DNA of 6,253 nt, from positions 1-6,253 of the forward strand of contig CAMWUX010000076.1 of the NCBI GenBank assembly GCA_947177605.1, written 5' to 3'. Source of the stretch: an uncultured Porphyromonadaceae bacterium (GTDB taxonomy: Bacteria > Bacteroidota > Bacteroidia > Bacteroidales > Muribaculaceae). This document shows, in pieces, positions 1 through 6,113 of this stretch (the first letter of the stretch is position 1; the number at the start of each line of letters is the position of its first letter). The notes below the pieces were generated by a model. That model saw only the letters and a program-made list of their open reading frames with translations. It had not been told where the DNA came from and made no database searches. A program made the position numbers and the translations under genes.

Positions 1-509
1 CGGCTATGTCCTCATATCAGCCGCTATACCCGTGGAGCAGGGATTCGGATTGGAATACGCTGGTGGAGCCCACTGCTCTTACTCTTGATGTGACGGAGAT
101 CTACGGTAACGCCGGTGAATCTTTCCACCTGACTGCTACGGTGGCTCCTGAGGATGTCACGCTCCCGTATGTGTTCTGGCGATCAACCGATCCCGAGATC
201 GCTACAGTAGACAATGACGGTGTGGTCACGCTTCATGTAAGCACTTCGGAACTTGAGGGCAACGAGTGTCGTATCATAGCCGAAACGCTATACGCTGATG
301 CTCCGATAGCAGTGGCCGGTATAGGCGGTGATCCTGAGTTGAGCGTCATAGATGAGATAGGGGCGGATCAGGCTGAGAAGATCGACTATTCGCAGCCCTA
401 CGATGTGTATGATCTGCAGGGTGTATTGCTCGGCAATTCGATCGAGGCCGTGGCCCCCGGCTTCTACATCGTCCGCCAGGGTGCTAATACGACCAAGATA
501 CTTAAGTGA
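1..509 (+). CDS. C-terminal part of a secreted/surface protein with Ig-like (BIG2-type) domain and sorting-like tail (5' truncated)
   Basis: The reading frame is open from the window edge (first full codon at base 3) to TGA at 507-509. The ATG at base 6 would give a protein with no signal peptide, so the true start probably lies upstream. About residues 23-80 have the pattern of a bacterial Ig-like 2 domain: PTALTLDVTEI, then a GESFHLTATVAPEDV strand, then WRSTDPEIATVDNDGVVTL. This resembles the common 'W.S.d..vA.Vd..G.Vta' signature. After a linker, the last 35 or so residues (VYDLQGVLLGNS, then APGFYIVRQG and TKILK) resemble the C-terminal tails of Bacteroidota surface proteins related to por-secretion (T9SS) sorting domains. 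The product is therefore probably exported and surface-attached, perhaps as a carbohydrate-binding or BspA-like leucine-rich repeat protein. The N-terminal enzymatic or repeat part is outside the window, so the function is unknown. A strong terminator follows 20 bp after the stop. Confidence 0.8.
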   Translation, partial: AMSSYQPLYPWSRDSDWNTLVEPTALTLDVTEIYGNAGESFHLTATVAPEDVTLPYVFWRSTDPEIATVDNDGVVTLHVSTSELEGNECRIIAETLYADAPIAVAGIGGDPELSVIDEIGADQAEKIDYSQPYDVYDLQGVLLGNSIEAVAPGFYIVRQGANTTKILK

Positions 510-528
510 CACACGATTCACGAATTAT

Positions 529-566
529 AGCGGGCGCTTCCACATCGGGTAGCGCCCGCTTTTTTT
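529..566 (+). terminator. Intrinsic (rho-independent) terminator of the surface-protein gene
   Basis: A perfect 10-bp stem pairs AGCGGGCGCT (529-538) with AGCGCCCGCT (551-560) around a 12-nt loop. It is followed by a run of seven T (560-566). It starts 20 bp after the upstream stop codon, the classic position and shape of an intrinsic terminator. Read on the minus strand the hairpin is followed by ATAATTCG rather than a U-tract, so it should act less well on transcripts arriving from dnaE, although the stem could still stabilise their 3' ends. Confidence 0.93.
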
Positions 567-575
567 ATATGGGAT

Positions 576-598
576 GGCGATTTGAAAATCGTCTCTAC
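576..598. repeat. Short imperfect palindrome with GTCTCTAC arm
   Basis: CGATTT (578-583) is the reverse complement of AAATCG (586-591). The pairing extends by one G-U and one G-C pair to 576/593. The right side continues as GTCTCTAC (591-598). On the minus strand this reads GTAGAGACGATTTTC, beginning 13 nt after the dnaE stop. It could be a dnaE 3'-end hairpin or the remnant of a small dispersed palindromic element. No second copy is present in this window, so repeat status is inference. Confidence 0.35.
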
Positions 599-610
599 AT
601 TGCATATGGA

Positions 611-3600
611 TCACTGACCCGGGGTGGATAGGTGGGGTACGAGCTGGAGGTCGAAGGATTCGATGAGTTCTACGAGATCTCTGTCGAGCTTGCAGGGCTT
701 GGGCGACAGGAGGAGTACGGAGCGGCCTGTGAGGGGGTCGACTACACGGAAGCTGAGTGTGCCCGTCTCGTCGGGGCCTGACTGCTGCAGGCGCTCGCCG
801 AGCAGGGATGCTACGGCGGGGTTGAGACTGTCAGGGTTGATGAGTACTGTGAGGTCGGACACGATGGAGCCTTGTATCTCGGACAGGAGCCGGATGTTGA
901 GTATCTTGAATTTTACATCGGAGGTGGCGAAGCGGCGTGTGTAGACGCCTTTGATGTAGATGGGCATGCCGGGCACTCCGTAGTTGTGGAAGTTGATGTA
1001 GTCTTTGTCGAAGAGCATGAATTCGGCTGAGCCGGTGTAGTCCTGCACTTTGAGTATGCCGAAGTGTCCGCCTTTCTTGGAGGGACGCGAGGTAAATTCG
1101 AGCACCATGCCGCCGATGGCGAATTCTTTGCCTTCCTGGGGCGGCTGCTCGAGGAATTCCTTGATGGGCACGCAGCCGAAGCGGAGCTCCATATAGAAGG
1201 GGTCGAGGGGATTGGCGCTATGGTATGTGCCTACGATCTCGCGCTCTTTTTCGAGCCGCACGGCGTCGACCCACGGCAGGGCGCGGACTATCTGGGGACG
1301 TCCGGCGGTGGCGTCGGCGGATTCGTCGTCGCCGAAGAGCGACATGGCCTGATTCATCCTGTCGGCCTGAAAGAGCTGTCCGTAGCGCAGGAGGGCTTCG
1401 GCCATAGTGTCGCCTTTGGAGTTTTTCTCGAAGAAGTCTTCGCGGGCTATATGGTCGGAGAAGCAGTCGAATGCTCCGGCGTAGGCGAGGGTCTCGATGA
1501 TGCGGCGGTTGAGCACCGAGGGGTTGACACGCTCCACGAAGTCGTAGATATCCTTGAACGGGCCTTCGCCGGAATTGCGTGCGCGCAGTATCTCGTCGGC
1601 CACATTCTCGCCGATGCCTTTGAGGGCTGCGATGCCGAAGCGTATGTCGCCGCGGGAGTTGACACCGAAGTTGGCGAAGCTCTCGTTGACGTCGGGGCCC
1701 TTGACGCGGATGTGCATTTTCTTGCATTCGTCGATGAAGCCTGAGAGTTTCTCGATATCGGAGCGGTTGCGCGAGAGCACTGCGGCCATATATTCGGCCG
1801 GGTAGTTGGCCTTGAGATACGCGGTCTGGAAAGCTACCCAGGAGTAGCATGTGGCGTGGCTCTTATTAAATGCGTAGGAGGCGAATTTCTCCCAGTCGGC
1901 CCATATTTTTTCAAGCACTTTAGGATCGTGACCATTGGCCTGACCACCCTCAAGGAAGAGGGCTTTGAGCTCGTTCATCTTGTCGATAAGCTTCTTACCC
2001 ATGGCCTTGCGGAGGGTATCGCTCTGGCCGCGGGTGAAGTTGGCGAGCAGGCGCGACAGGAGCATGACCTGTTCCTGATACACAGTGACGCCGTAGGTGT
2101 CCTTGAGATACTTCTCCATGATGGGGATATCGTAGACGATGGGGGCGCGTCCGTGCTTGCGGGCGATGAAGTCGGGTATATAGTCCATGGGGCCCGGACG
2201 GTAGAGGGCGTTCATGGCTATGAGGTCTTCGAATGTGGAGGGCTGGAGCTCGCGGAGGTATTTCTGCATACCGGCCGACTCGAACTGGAAAGTACCGGCC
2301 GTGCGGCCTTCGCTGTATAATTTATATGTGGCGGGGTCGTCGATGGGGATAGTATCCATATCGATGTCGATGCCTCGGGTCGACTTGATGTTGGCCACAG
2401 CTTCCTTGATGATGGATAGTGTCTTGAGGCCGAGGAAGTCCATCTTGATGAGACCTGTCTCCTCAATCACGCGACCTTCGTATTGGGTCACGATGATGCG
2501 CTCCTTGGAGTCGGATGATTTGTCGACGGCGGTGCTGACGGGTACCCAGTCGGTGATGTCGTCGCGGCAGATGATGACGCCGCAGGCGTGTACGCCGAAG
2601 TTGCGCACGTTGCCTTCGAGCATCCTGGCATACTTGAGTGTCTCGACTACGAGGGGGTTGGACGACTGGAGCTCGGGGCGGAATTCGGGTACGTAGTCGT
2701 AGCAGTTCTGAAGCGTCGGAGCGAGATCCTGCGGCATGCGTCGCGGGATGAGCTTGGTAAGTCGGTCGCTCTCTGACAGAGGTAGTTGCTCCACACGAGC
2801 CACATCCTTGATGGCCGACTTGGCCGCCATGGTGCCGTAGGTGATGATGTGGGCCACCTTCTCCTCGCCATATTTCTTGGTGACATAACGGAGCACGTCA
2901 CCGCGGCCGTCGTCGTCGAAGTCGATATCGATATCGGGGAGGGAGATACGGTCGGGGTTAAGGAAGCGTTCGAAGAGGAGGTCGTACTTCACGGGGTCGA
3001 TCTGGGTGATGCCGAGACAGTAGGCCACGCAACTGCCGGCTGCTGAGCCACGACCCGGACCGACGCTGACGCCGAGCTCGTTGCGGGCTACGTTGATGAA
3101 GTCCTGCACGATGAGGAAGTAGCCGGGGAAGCCCATAGTCTTCATGATGTGAAGTTCAAAGCGCAGGCGGTCGCGAAGTTCGTCGGTGAGGGGATCGCCG
3201 TAGCGCTTGCGTGCGCCTTCATAGGCGAGGGCGGCAAGATAGTCGGCTTCGAGTTTGAGACGATAGAGCTTCTCGTAGCCGCCGAGCTTCTCGATCTTCT
3301 TGTCGGCTTCTTCCTGCGACAGCACCACATTGCCGGCATCGTCGCGGGTGAATTCGTTGAAGAGGTCTTCATGGGTGAAGCGCTGACGGTATATTTCCTC
3401 TGTGCCAAACTCCTCGGGGATAGCGAAGGTGGGCATGATCGGCCCGTGGTCGATCGAGTAGTATTCGACTTTGTCGGCTATTTCTACGGTGTTTTGCAGC
3501 GCTTCGGGCAGGTCGGCGAAGAGATCGTTCATCTCCTGCTGGGTCTTGAACCATTCCTGCTTGGTGTAGCGCATGCGGTTGGGGTCGGAGAGATAGTTGT

Positions 3601-4408
3601 TGGTGAAGATGCAGATGAGGCGGTCGTGAGCCTCGGCATCCTCTTCGTTGACGAAGTGAGAGTCGTTCGTACAGATGATCTTTATGTCGAGCTGTCGGGC
3701 TATCTCGATGAGTTTAGCGTTGACTTTCTGCTGCTTGGGGAAAGTCTCCACATTGCCGCCGGGCTTTCCGGAGGGGTGGCGCTGCAATTCGATATAGTAG
3801 TCGTCGCCGAAGGTGTCTTTCCACCATTGCGCCTGACGCAGGGCTTCGTCGAAGCGGCCGGTGTCGATAAGTCGCGGCAGTTCGCCGCCGAGACATGCGG
3901 AGCAGATGATGAGGCCTTCGCGGCGCTCGGCGAGGCTGGCTTTGTCGGTACGCGGATGGGAGTAGAAGCCGTCGGTGTAGGCCTGCGACACAAGTTTGAT
4001 GAGGTTTTTGTAGCCGGTGCGGTTTTTTGCCAATACGATGAGGTGGCGGCCTGTGTCGCTCTTGTCGGCGCGGTCGAGCAGCGAGCCGTTGGCCACATAC
4101 ATCTCGCAGCCTAATATCAGTTTGAAGTCCTTGGCCTTCAGTCGGTCGATATACCCTTCGAGACGCGCGCACTCGGTCTCGTCGCCTTTCTTCTTGGCTT
4201 TCTCAAGCCGCTTCTTGAAGGTCTTGATAGCCCCTCCGCCATACACATAGTTGAATATCTCCTTGACGCCAAACATATTGCCATGGTCAGTGATGGCCAT
4301 GCCGGGCATACCGTCGGCAAGCGCTTTCTCTACGAGCGCCGGCACCGATGCCTGACCGTCGAGCAGTGAATATTGTGTGTGGACGTGGAGATGTACGAAG
4401 GGGATCAT
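611..4408 (-). CDS. dnaE: DNA polymerase III subunit alpha (replicative DNA polymerase, DnaE type)
   Basis: This 1265-residue protein is the catalytic subunit of the chromosomal replicase, extending DNA from primed templates at the fork. Domains in order: an N-terminal PHP domain (residues 1-270) with HLHVHTQYSLLDG, ITDHGN, GCEMYV and CTNDSHF; the C-family polymerase core (about 400-880) with PGRGSAAGS, PDIDIDF, MDFLGLKTL, YRPGPMDYIPDF and FNKSHATCYS; a helix-hairpin-helix region (925-961, ALKGIGENVADEI); a likely beta-clamp peptide (1020-1025, QAMSLF); an OB fold (about 1096-1175); and a C-terminal tail. Aligned by motif with E. coli DnaE, the catalytic aspartates are D492, D494 and D657. 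I chose the ATG at 4406-4408 because the PHP domain begins at once (MIPFVHLHVH). The frame is open for 30 codons upstream, but that extension lacks family character and crosses the candidate promoter. The gene is intact, with no intein or frameshift seen. It is transcribed divergently from trxA. Confidence 0.97.
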   Translation of the reverse strand: MIPFVHLHVHTQYSLLDGQASVPALVEKALADGMPGMAITDHGNMFGVKEIFNYVYGGGAIKTFKKRLEKAKKKGDETECARLEGYIDRLKAKDFKLILGCEMYVANGSLLDRADKSDTGRHLIVLAKNRTGYKNLIKLVSQAYTDGFYSHPRTDKASLAERREGLIICSACLGGELPRLIDTGRFDEALRQAQWWKDTFGDDYYIELQRHPSGKPGGNVETFPKQQKVNAKLIEIARQLDIKIICTNDSHFVNEEDAEAHDRLICIFTNNYLSDPNRMRYTKQEWFKTQQEMNDLFADLPEALQNTVEIADKVEYYSIDHGPIMPTFAIPEEFGTEEIYRQRFTHEDLFNEFTRDDAGNVVLSQEEADKKIEKLGGYEKLYRLKLEADYLAALAYEGARKRYGDPLTDELRDRLRFELHIMKTMGFPGYFLIVQDFINVARNELGVSVGPGRGSAAGSCVAYCLGITQIDPVKYDLLFERFLNPDRISLPDIDIDFDDDGRGDVLRYVTKKYGEEKVAHIITYGTMAAKSAIKDVARVEQLPLSESDRLTKLIPRRMPQDLAPTLQNCYDYVPEFRPELQSSNPLVVETLKYARMLEGNVRNFGVHACGVIICRDDITDWVPVSTAVDKSSDSKERIIVTQYEGRVIEETGLIKMDFLGLKTLSIIKEAVANIKSTRGIDIDMDTIPIDDPATYKLYSEGRTAGTFQFESAGMQKYLRELQPSTFEDLIAMNALYRPGPMDYIPDFIARKHGRAPIVYDIPIMEKYLKDTYGVTVYQEQVMLLSRLLANFTRGQSDTLRKAMGKKLIDKMNELKALFLEGGQANGHDPKVLEKIWADWEKFASYAFNKSHATCYSWVAFQTAYLKANYPAEYMAAVLSRNRSDIEKLSGFIDECKKMHIRVKGPDVNESFANFGVNSRGDIRFGIAALKGIGENVADEILRARNSGEGPFKDIYDFVERVNPSVLNRRIIETLAYAGAFDCFSDHIAREDFFEKNSKGDTMAEALLRYGQLFQADRMNQAMSLFGDDESADATAGRPQIVRALPWVDAVRLEKEREIVGTYHSANPLDPFYMELRFGCVPIKEFLEQPPQEGKEFAIGGMVLEFTSRPSKKGGHFGILKVQDYTGSAEFMLFDKDYINFHNYGVPGMPIYIKGVYTRRFATSDVKFKILNIRLLSEIQGSIVSDLTVLINPDSLNPAVASLLGERLQQSGPDETGTLSFRVVDPLTGRSVLLLSPKPCKLDRDLVELIESFDLQLVPHLSTPGQ

Positions 4409-4434
4409 AGGCTGAGGCTTAAAGATTGGAAATT

Positions 4435-4442
4435 CAAAGATA
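4435..4442 (-). promoter_or_regulatory. Candidate dnaE promoter, -7 element (TATCTTTG on minus strand)
   Basis: Read on the minus strand the bases are TATCTTTG, a full match to the Bacteroidota -7 consensus TAnnTTTG, 26 nt upstream of the dnaE ATG at 4408. A good TTTG -33 element is not visible: about 21 nt upstream there is only ATTC. Support therefore rests on the -7 box and its position. It implies a 5' leader of about 20 nt and excludes translation from the upstream in-frame ATG. Confidence 0.55.
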
Positions 4443-4450
4443 ATGATTTT

Positions 4451-4481
4451 TTCGCACTCGGGAGAATTATTCGTATATTTG
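4451..4481 (+). promoter_or_regulatory. Candidate trxA-yraN promoter (TTCG-N19-TATATTTG)
   Basis: TATATTTG (4474-4481) matches the Bacteroidota -7 consensus TAnnTTTG fully. TTCG (4451-4454), at the end of a T-run, is one mismatch from the -33 TTTG at the expected spacing of 19. The predicted start near 4488 leaves a leader of about 30 nt, A/T-rich and without a Shine-Dalgarno sequence, before the trxA ATG. It sits back-to-back with the dnaE -7 box. Confidence 0.65.
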
Positions 4482-4518
4482 CAATCACTCTTTAACACAT
4501 CAAAAATCTAAACGTATT

Positions 4519-4842
4519 ATGGCATTTGAATTTACCGACAGCAATGTGAACGACATCATAGCCTCCGGCCAGCCGGTGGTAATCGACTTCTGGGCTACCT
4601 GGTGCGGCCCCTGCATGCGTCTGGCTCCGGTGGTCGACGAACTTGCAAAGGAATATGAAGGCAAGGTATTGATCGGCAAGTACAACGTAGACGAGCAGAG
4701 CGATCTGGCCACAACCCACCGCATCATGTCGATTCCTACCATCCTCTTCTTTAAGAACGGCGAGCAGGTGCGCGACCTCCGTATGGCAGGCCCTACACGC
4801 GAGCAGCTCAAGGCTAATATCGACAAACTCCTCGCTCTCTAA
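4519..4842 (+). CDS. trxA: Thioredoxin
   Basis: This 107-residue cytoplasmic protein is a single thioredoxin fold of typical length with no signal peptide. It reduces disulfides in client proteins through a dithiol-disulfide exchange normally recharged by thioredoxin reductase. The active site is the canonical FWATWCGPC, with nucleophilic Cys29 and resolving Cys32 flanking Gly-Pro. The buried Asp that tunes the pKa is D23 in VVIDFW. The cis-proline loop is SIPT (Pro73), and the downstream FFKNGEQV and MAGPTREQL match the beta-4/beta-5 and helix-4 regions. The start ATG follows an A-rich leader lacking a Shine-Dalgarno sequence, as is usual in Bacteroidota. It is the first gene of a unit with yraN, whose GTG directly follows its TAA. 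The function call is firm, but the gene number is not: Bacteroidota often carry several thioredoxins. Confidence 0.97.
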   Translation: MAFEFTDSNVNDIIASGQPVVIDFWATWCGPCMRLAPVVDELAKEYEGKVLIGKYNVDEQSDLATTHRIMSIPTILFFKNGEQVRDLRMAGPTREQLKANIDKLLAL

Positions 4843-5217
4843 GTGGCCGAGCACAACCGGCTCGGAGCCTGGGGCGAGAGCCTCGCGCGTGAATACCTTA
4901 TCGCCAACGGCTACGCGATCGTAAACCTGAATATGCGTGTTGGCCACAAGGAGGTCGACTTAGTAGCTCAGAAGGGTTCGCGAATCATCTTCGTGGAGGT
5001 AAAGACGCGCTCCACCGACTTTGTGGATCCGCTCGAAGCGGTCGACGATAAGAAGATTCGGCGTATGGTGAGAGTGGCGGATGCCTATGTGGGTCAGCTG
5101 GCACACCCGTTCGAGCCGCAGTTTGACATCATCACCATAGTAGGTACACCCGAGACCGGCCATCGCCTCACTCACTATCCCGACGCGTTCATGCCCCCGC
5201 TGAGCGGCGCCCGGTGA
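4843..5217 (+). CDS. yraN: YraN / UPF0102 family nuclease-like protein
   Basis: This 124-residue protein begins at a GTG directly abutting the trxA TAA (zero spacing), which suggests translational coupling. The start is supported by the family-typical N-terminus AEHNRLGAWGESLAREYL. The family has a PD-(D/E)XK restriction-endonuclease-like fold. Visible core residues are E12 (GE), E37 and D39 (GHKEVDLVA), then E52 and K54 (IIFVEVKTR), followed by a helix with EAVDDKKIRRMVRVADAYV. The GHKE(V/L)D form, in place of the GEIDLI of proteobacterial members, appears to be usual in Bacteroidota relatives (from memory). The biological role of YraN is not settled; a structure-specific nuclease or DNA-processing role is inferred from the fold. 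All expected catalytic-type residues are present, so it is probably active. It is co-transcribed with trxA, and a hairpin follows 25 bp after the stop. Confidence 0.93.
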   Translation: MAEHNRLGAWGESLAREYLIANGYAIVNLNMRVGHKEVDLVAQKGSRIIFVEVKTRSTDFVDPLEAVDDKKIRRMVRVADAYVGQLAHPFEPQFDIITIVGTPETGHRLTHYPDAFMPPLSGAR

Positions 5218-5242
5218 CACCCTCACATCCCATCAGCATTAC

Positions 5243-5275
5243 AATCCGGCATACCCATCGCGGTATCGCCGGATT
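5243..5275 (+). terminator. Terminator-like hairpin after yraN
   Basis: AATCCGGC (5243-5250) pairs with GCCGGATT (5268-5275). The stem continues with ATACC (5251-5255) against GGTAT (5262-5266), leaving one bulged C (5267) and a 6-nt loop: 13 bp in all, 25 bp after the yraN stop. The downstream sequence CACTTGTATATGTATTTC is U-rich only in patches, so this is a strong hairpin with a weak tract. It may end or protect the trxA-yraN mRNA. Confidence 0.65.
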
Positions 5276-5281
5276 CACTTG

Positions 5282-5481
5282 TATATGTATTTCTATGTAT
5301 CTGCCGCCGAGACAAGTGGAAAGCTCGGATGAAAAACATCTTCGCGTTACTTCCAGTGATCGCATAATACAAAGCTAACGCCTTTTATTAATTAAAACTG
5401 ATAAAAATAGCCGTTTTATTTGGTCTGATTAACAAAATTTGCGGTAGCTAATCGTGTTGACCGGATTGTCAGAAGGGAATA
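5282..5481. other. AT-rich intergenic stretch without a convincing gene
   Basis: Between the yraN hairpin and the riboswitch promoter I see no gene of credible length on either strand. There is a 12-codon ATG-to-TAA frame (5329-5367) whose peptide MKNIFALLPVIA resembles the start of a signal sequence. CAAAGCTA at 5370-5377 reads TAGCTTTG on the minus strand, a -7-like match, but has no gene to serve and no clear -33 partner. Bases 5381-5450 are strongly A/T-rich. Confidence 0.5.
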
Positions 5482-5514
5482 TTTTGGTGAAATGGGAAAT
5501 TGTCGCTAATTTTG
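5482..5514 (+). promoter_or_regulatory. Promoter of the cobalamin-riboswitch transcript (TTTTG-N20-TAATTTTG)
   Basis: TAATTTTG (5507-5514) matches the Bacteroidota -7 element TAnnTTTG, and TTTTG (5482-5486) supplies the -33 TTTG with a spacer of 20. This is the best-matched promoter in the window. It places the transcription start near 5520, exactly where the riboswitch P1 helix begins, so each feature supports the other. Confidence 0.85.
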
Positions 5515-5519
5515 CGGCA

Positions 5520-5679
5520 CGTTTTGGTTCGCGGAAACGCGATTAATAGGGAATCCGGTGTGAATCCGGGACAGACCCGCTACTGTAATTCCTCCAAAAT
5601 CATCGGCATGAAGCCACTGTCGGGATCTCCGATGGGAAGGCGCCGGTGAAACAGGATAAGTCAGGAGACCTGCCAGACG
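5520..5679 (+). promoter_or_regulatory. Cobalamin (B12) riboswitch aptamer
   Basis: All the conserved blocks of the RF00174-type cobalamin riboswitch are present in order: AATAGGGAA (5545-5553), GGTGTGAATCC (5557-5567), GACAGACCCGCTACTGT (5570-5586), AAGCCACTG (5611-5619), GGGAAGGC (5634-5641) and the B12 box AGTCAGGAGACCTGCC (5659-5674). P1 can be drawn between 5520-5527 and 5673-5679 with one G-U pair and one bulge. TCGCG-GAAA-CGCGA (5529-5542) is a perfect GNRA-capped hairpin in the P2 region. Known members bind a cobalamin and switch off transport or B12-related genes when it is plentiful. The aptamer looks complete and functional. Which cobalamin form it prefers cannot be read from the sequence with certainty. 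Confidence 0.97.
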
Positions 5680-5687
5680 GGAAATAT

Positions 5688-5716
5688 TTCAATAATCTCG
5701 TGGATTAGATTTTGAA
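5688..5716 (+). promoter_or_regulatory. Hairpin just 3' of the aptamer, possible expression platform
   Basis: TTCAA (5688-5692) pairs with TTGAA (5712-5716) and TAATC (5693-5697) with GATTA (5703-5707), leaving a 4-nt bulge and the loop TCGTG. It lies 8 nt after P1, where cobalamin riboswitches carry the P13 hairpin whose loop kisses L5. I could not find a convincing loop complement in the aptamer. It immediately precedes GTGAGGAG (5717-5724), a Shine-Dalgarno-like sequence. A role as expression platform is inference. Confidence 0.4.
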
Positions 5717-5781
5717 GTGAGGAGAATTGACATAGAAGACAAAGGGTCGGTATATACTTACGGCCGGGTTGCCCGTATTTC

Positions 5782-5820
5782 CGACAACAGCTACCGCACA
5801 ATGCGGCAGCCGTATTGTCG
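5782..5820 (+). promoter_or_regulatory. Large imperfect hairpin in the riboswitch leader
   Basis: CGACAA (5782-5787) pairs with TTGTCG (5815-5820), GCT (5790-5792) with AGC (5808-5810), and CCGCA (5794-5798) with TGCGG (5802-5806), around the loop CAA. TACGGC (5759-5764) can instead pair with GCCGTA (5809-5814), which would disrupt it, so two exclusive folds exist. There is no good U-tract (GTGTCCTGACTTTTG follows), so it is not a standard terminator. It could be a switching or processing element between the aptamer and the first ORF. Confidence 0.35.
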
Positions 5821-5891
5821 TGTCCTGACTTTTGCCGTTTCCGTCGCTACCGTACTCTATCTTTTCCACCTTAAAACATCATTATCTATTT

Positions 5892-6104
5892 ATGAAATGT
5901 GCGAGGTGCGTGAAGGAATTCCCATGTGAATTCCACGGTGTCCAACAAAGGCTGGAGCAGTCGGGGCTCGACTGCCTGCAGCAATCTTTTCTTTTGCTCA
6001 ATTTCGGAGGTCCGATCTGTACGCAATATGGGGACGACCTGAAAAGTGCGTTCTATGCCTCCGGCATCAATCCATCCCGTAAAATCCGCAAAGCTGTAAA
6101 ATAA
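5892..6104 (+). CDS. Hypothetical small Cys-containing protein downstream of the riboswitch
   Basis: This 70-residue frame begins with ATG after an A/T-rich leader (CATCATTATCTATTT) without a Shine-Dalgarno sequence, as for other starts here, and ends at TAA 6102-6104. The N-terminus MKCARCVKEFPCEFHG has a CxxC and a third Cys. Two more Cys lie further on, and the C-terminus is basic (SRKIRKAVK). No signal peptide or membrane helix is seen, and I recognise no family. Codon use is not unlike the neighbouring genes. The frame extends upstream without a stop to about 5832, but only with a TTG start. A minus-strand frame (5886-6176, GTG start) overlaps it, but it runs against the riboswitch transcript. 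This could be a real small gene under B12 control or part of the untranslated leader. Confidence 0.35.
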   Translation: MKCARCVKEFPCEFHGVQQRLEQSGLDCLQQSFLLLNFGGPICTQYGDDLKSAFYASGINPSRKIRKAVK

Positions 6105-6113
6105 GGAAGAATC

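Noticed and set aside
3149..4114. A 321-codon open frame on the plus strand antisense to dnaE, and a 226-codon one at 1064-1744
   Set aside because: Both lie wholly inside the conserved dnaE coding region. Their translations are rich in Val, Gly, Glu and Ala without domain motifs, which is expected from the complement of biased codons.
4409..4498. A 30-residue N-terminal extension of dnaE starting at 4498
   Set aside because: It crosses the candidate dnaE promoter and both divergent -7 boxes, is low-complexity and basic/hydrophobic, and the PHP domain normally begins within the first few residues, as it does from the ATG at 4408.
5020..5060. Search for CRISPR, tRNA, rRNA, insertion-sequence ends or attachment sites in and around the trxA-yraN block and the rest of the window
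   Set aside because: No direct repeat arrays, cloverleaf folds, transposase frames or flanking duplications were seen; the region is ordinary housekeeping sequence.
5370..5377. Minus-strand TAGCTTTG as a promoter
   Set aside because: It matches the -7 consensus by sequence but has no convincing -33 element and would drive transcription only antisense to yraN.
5717..5800. GTG start at 5717 extending the leader frame that ends at 5929
   Set aside because: There is no ribosome site before it (the GAGGAG lies after the GTG), it falls directly beside the expression-platform hairpin, and the encoded residues have no family resemblance.
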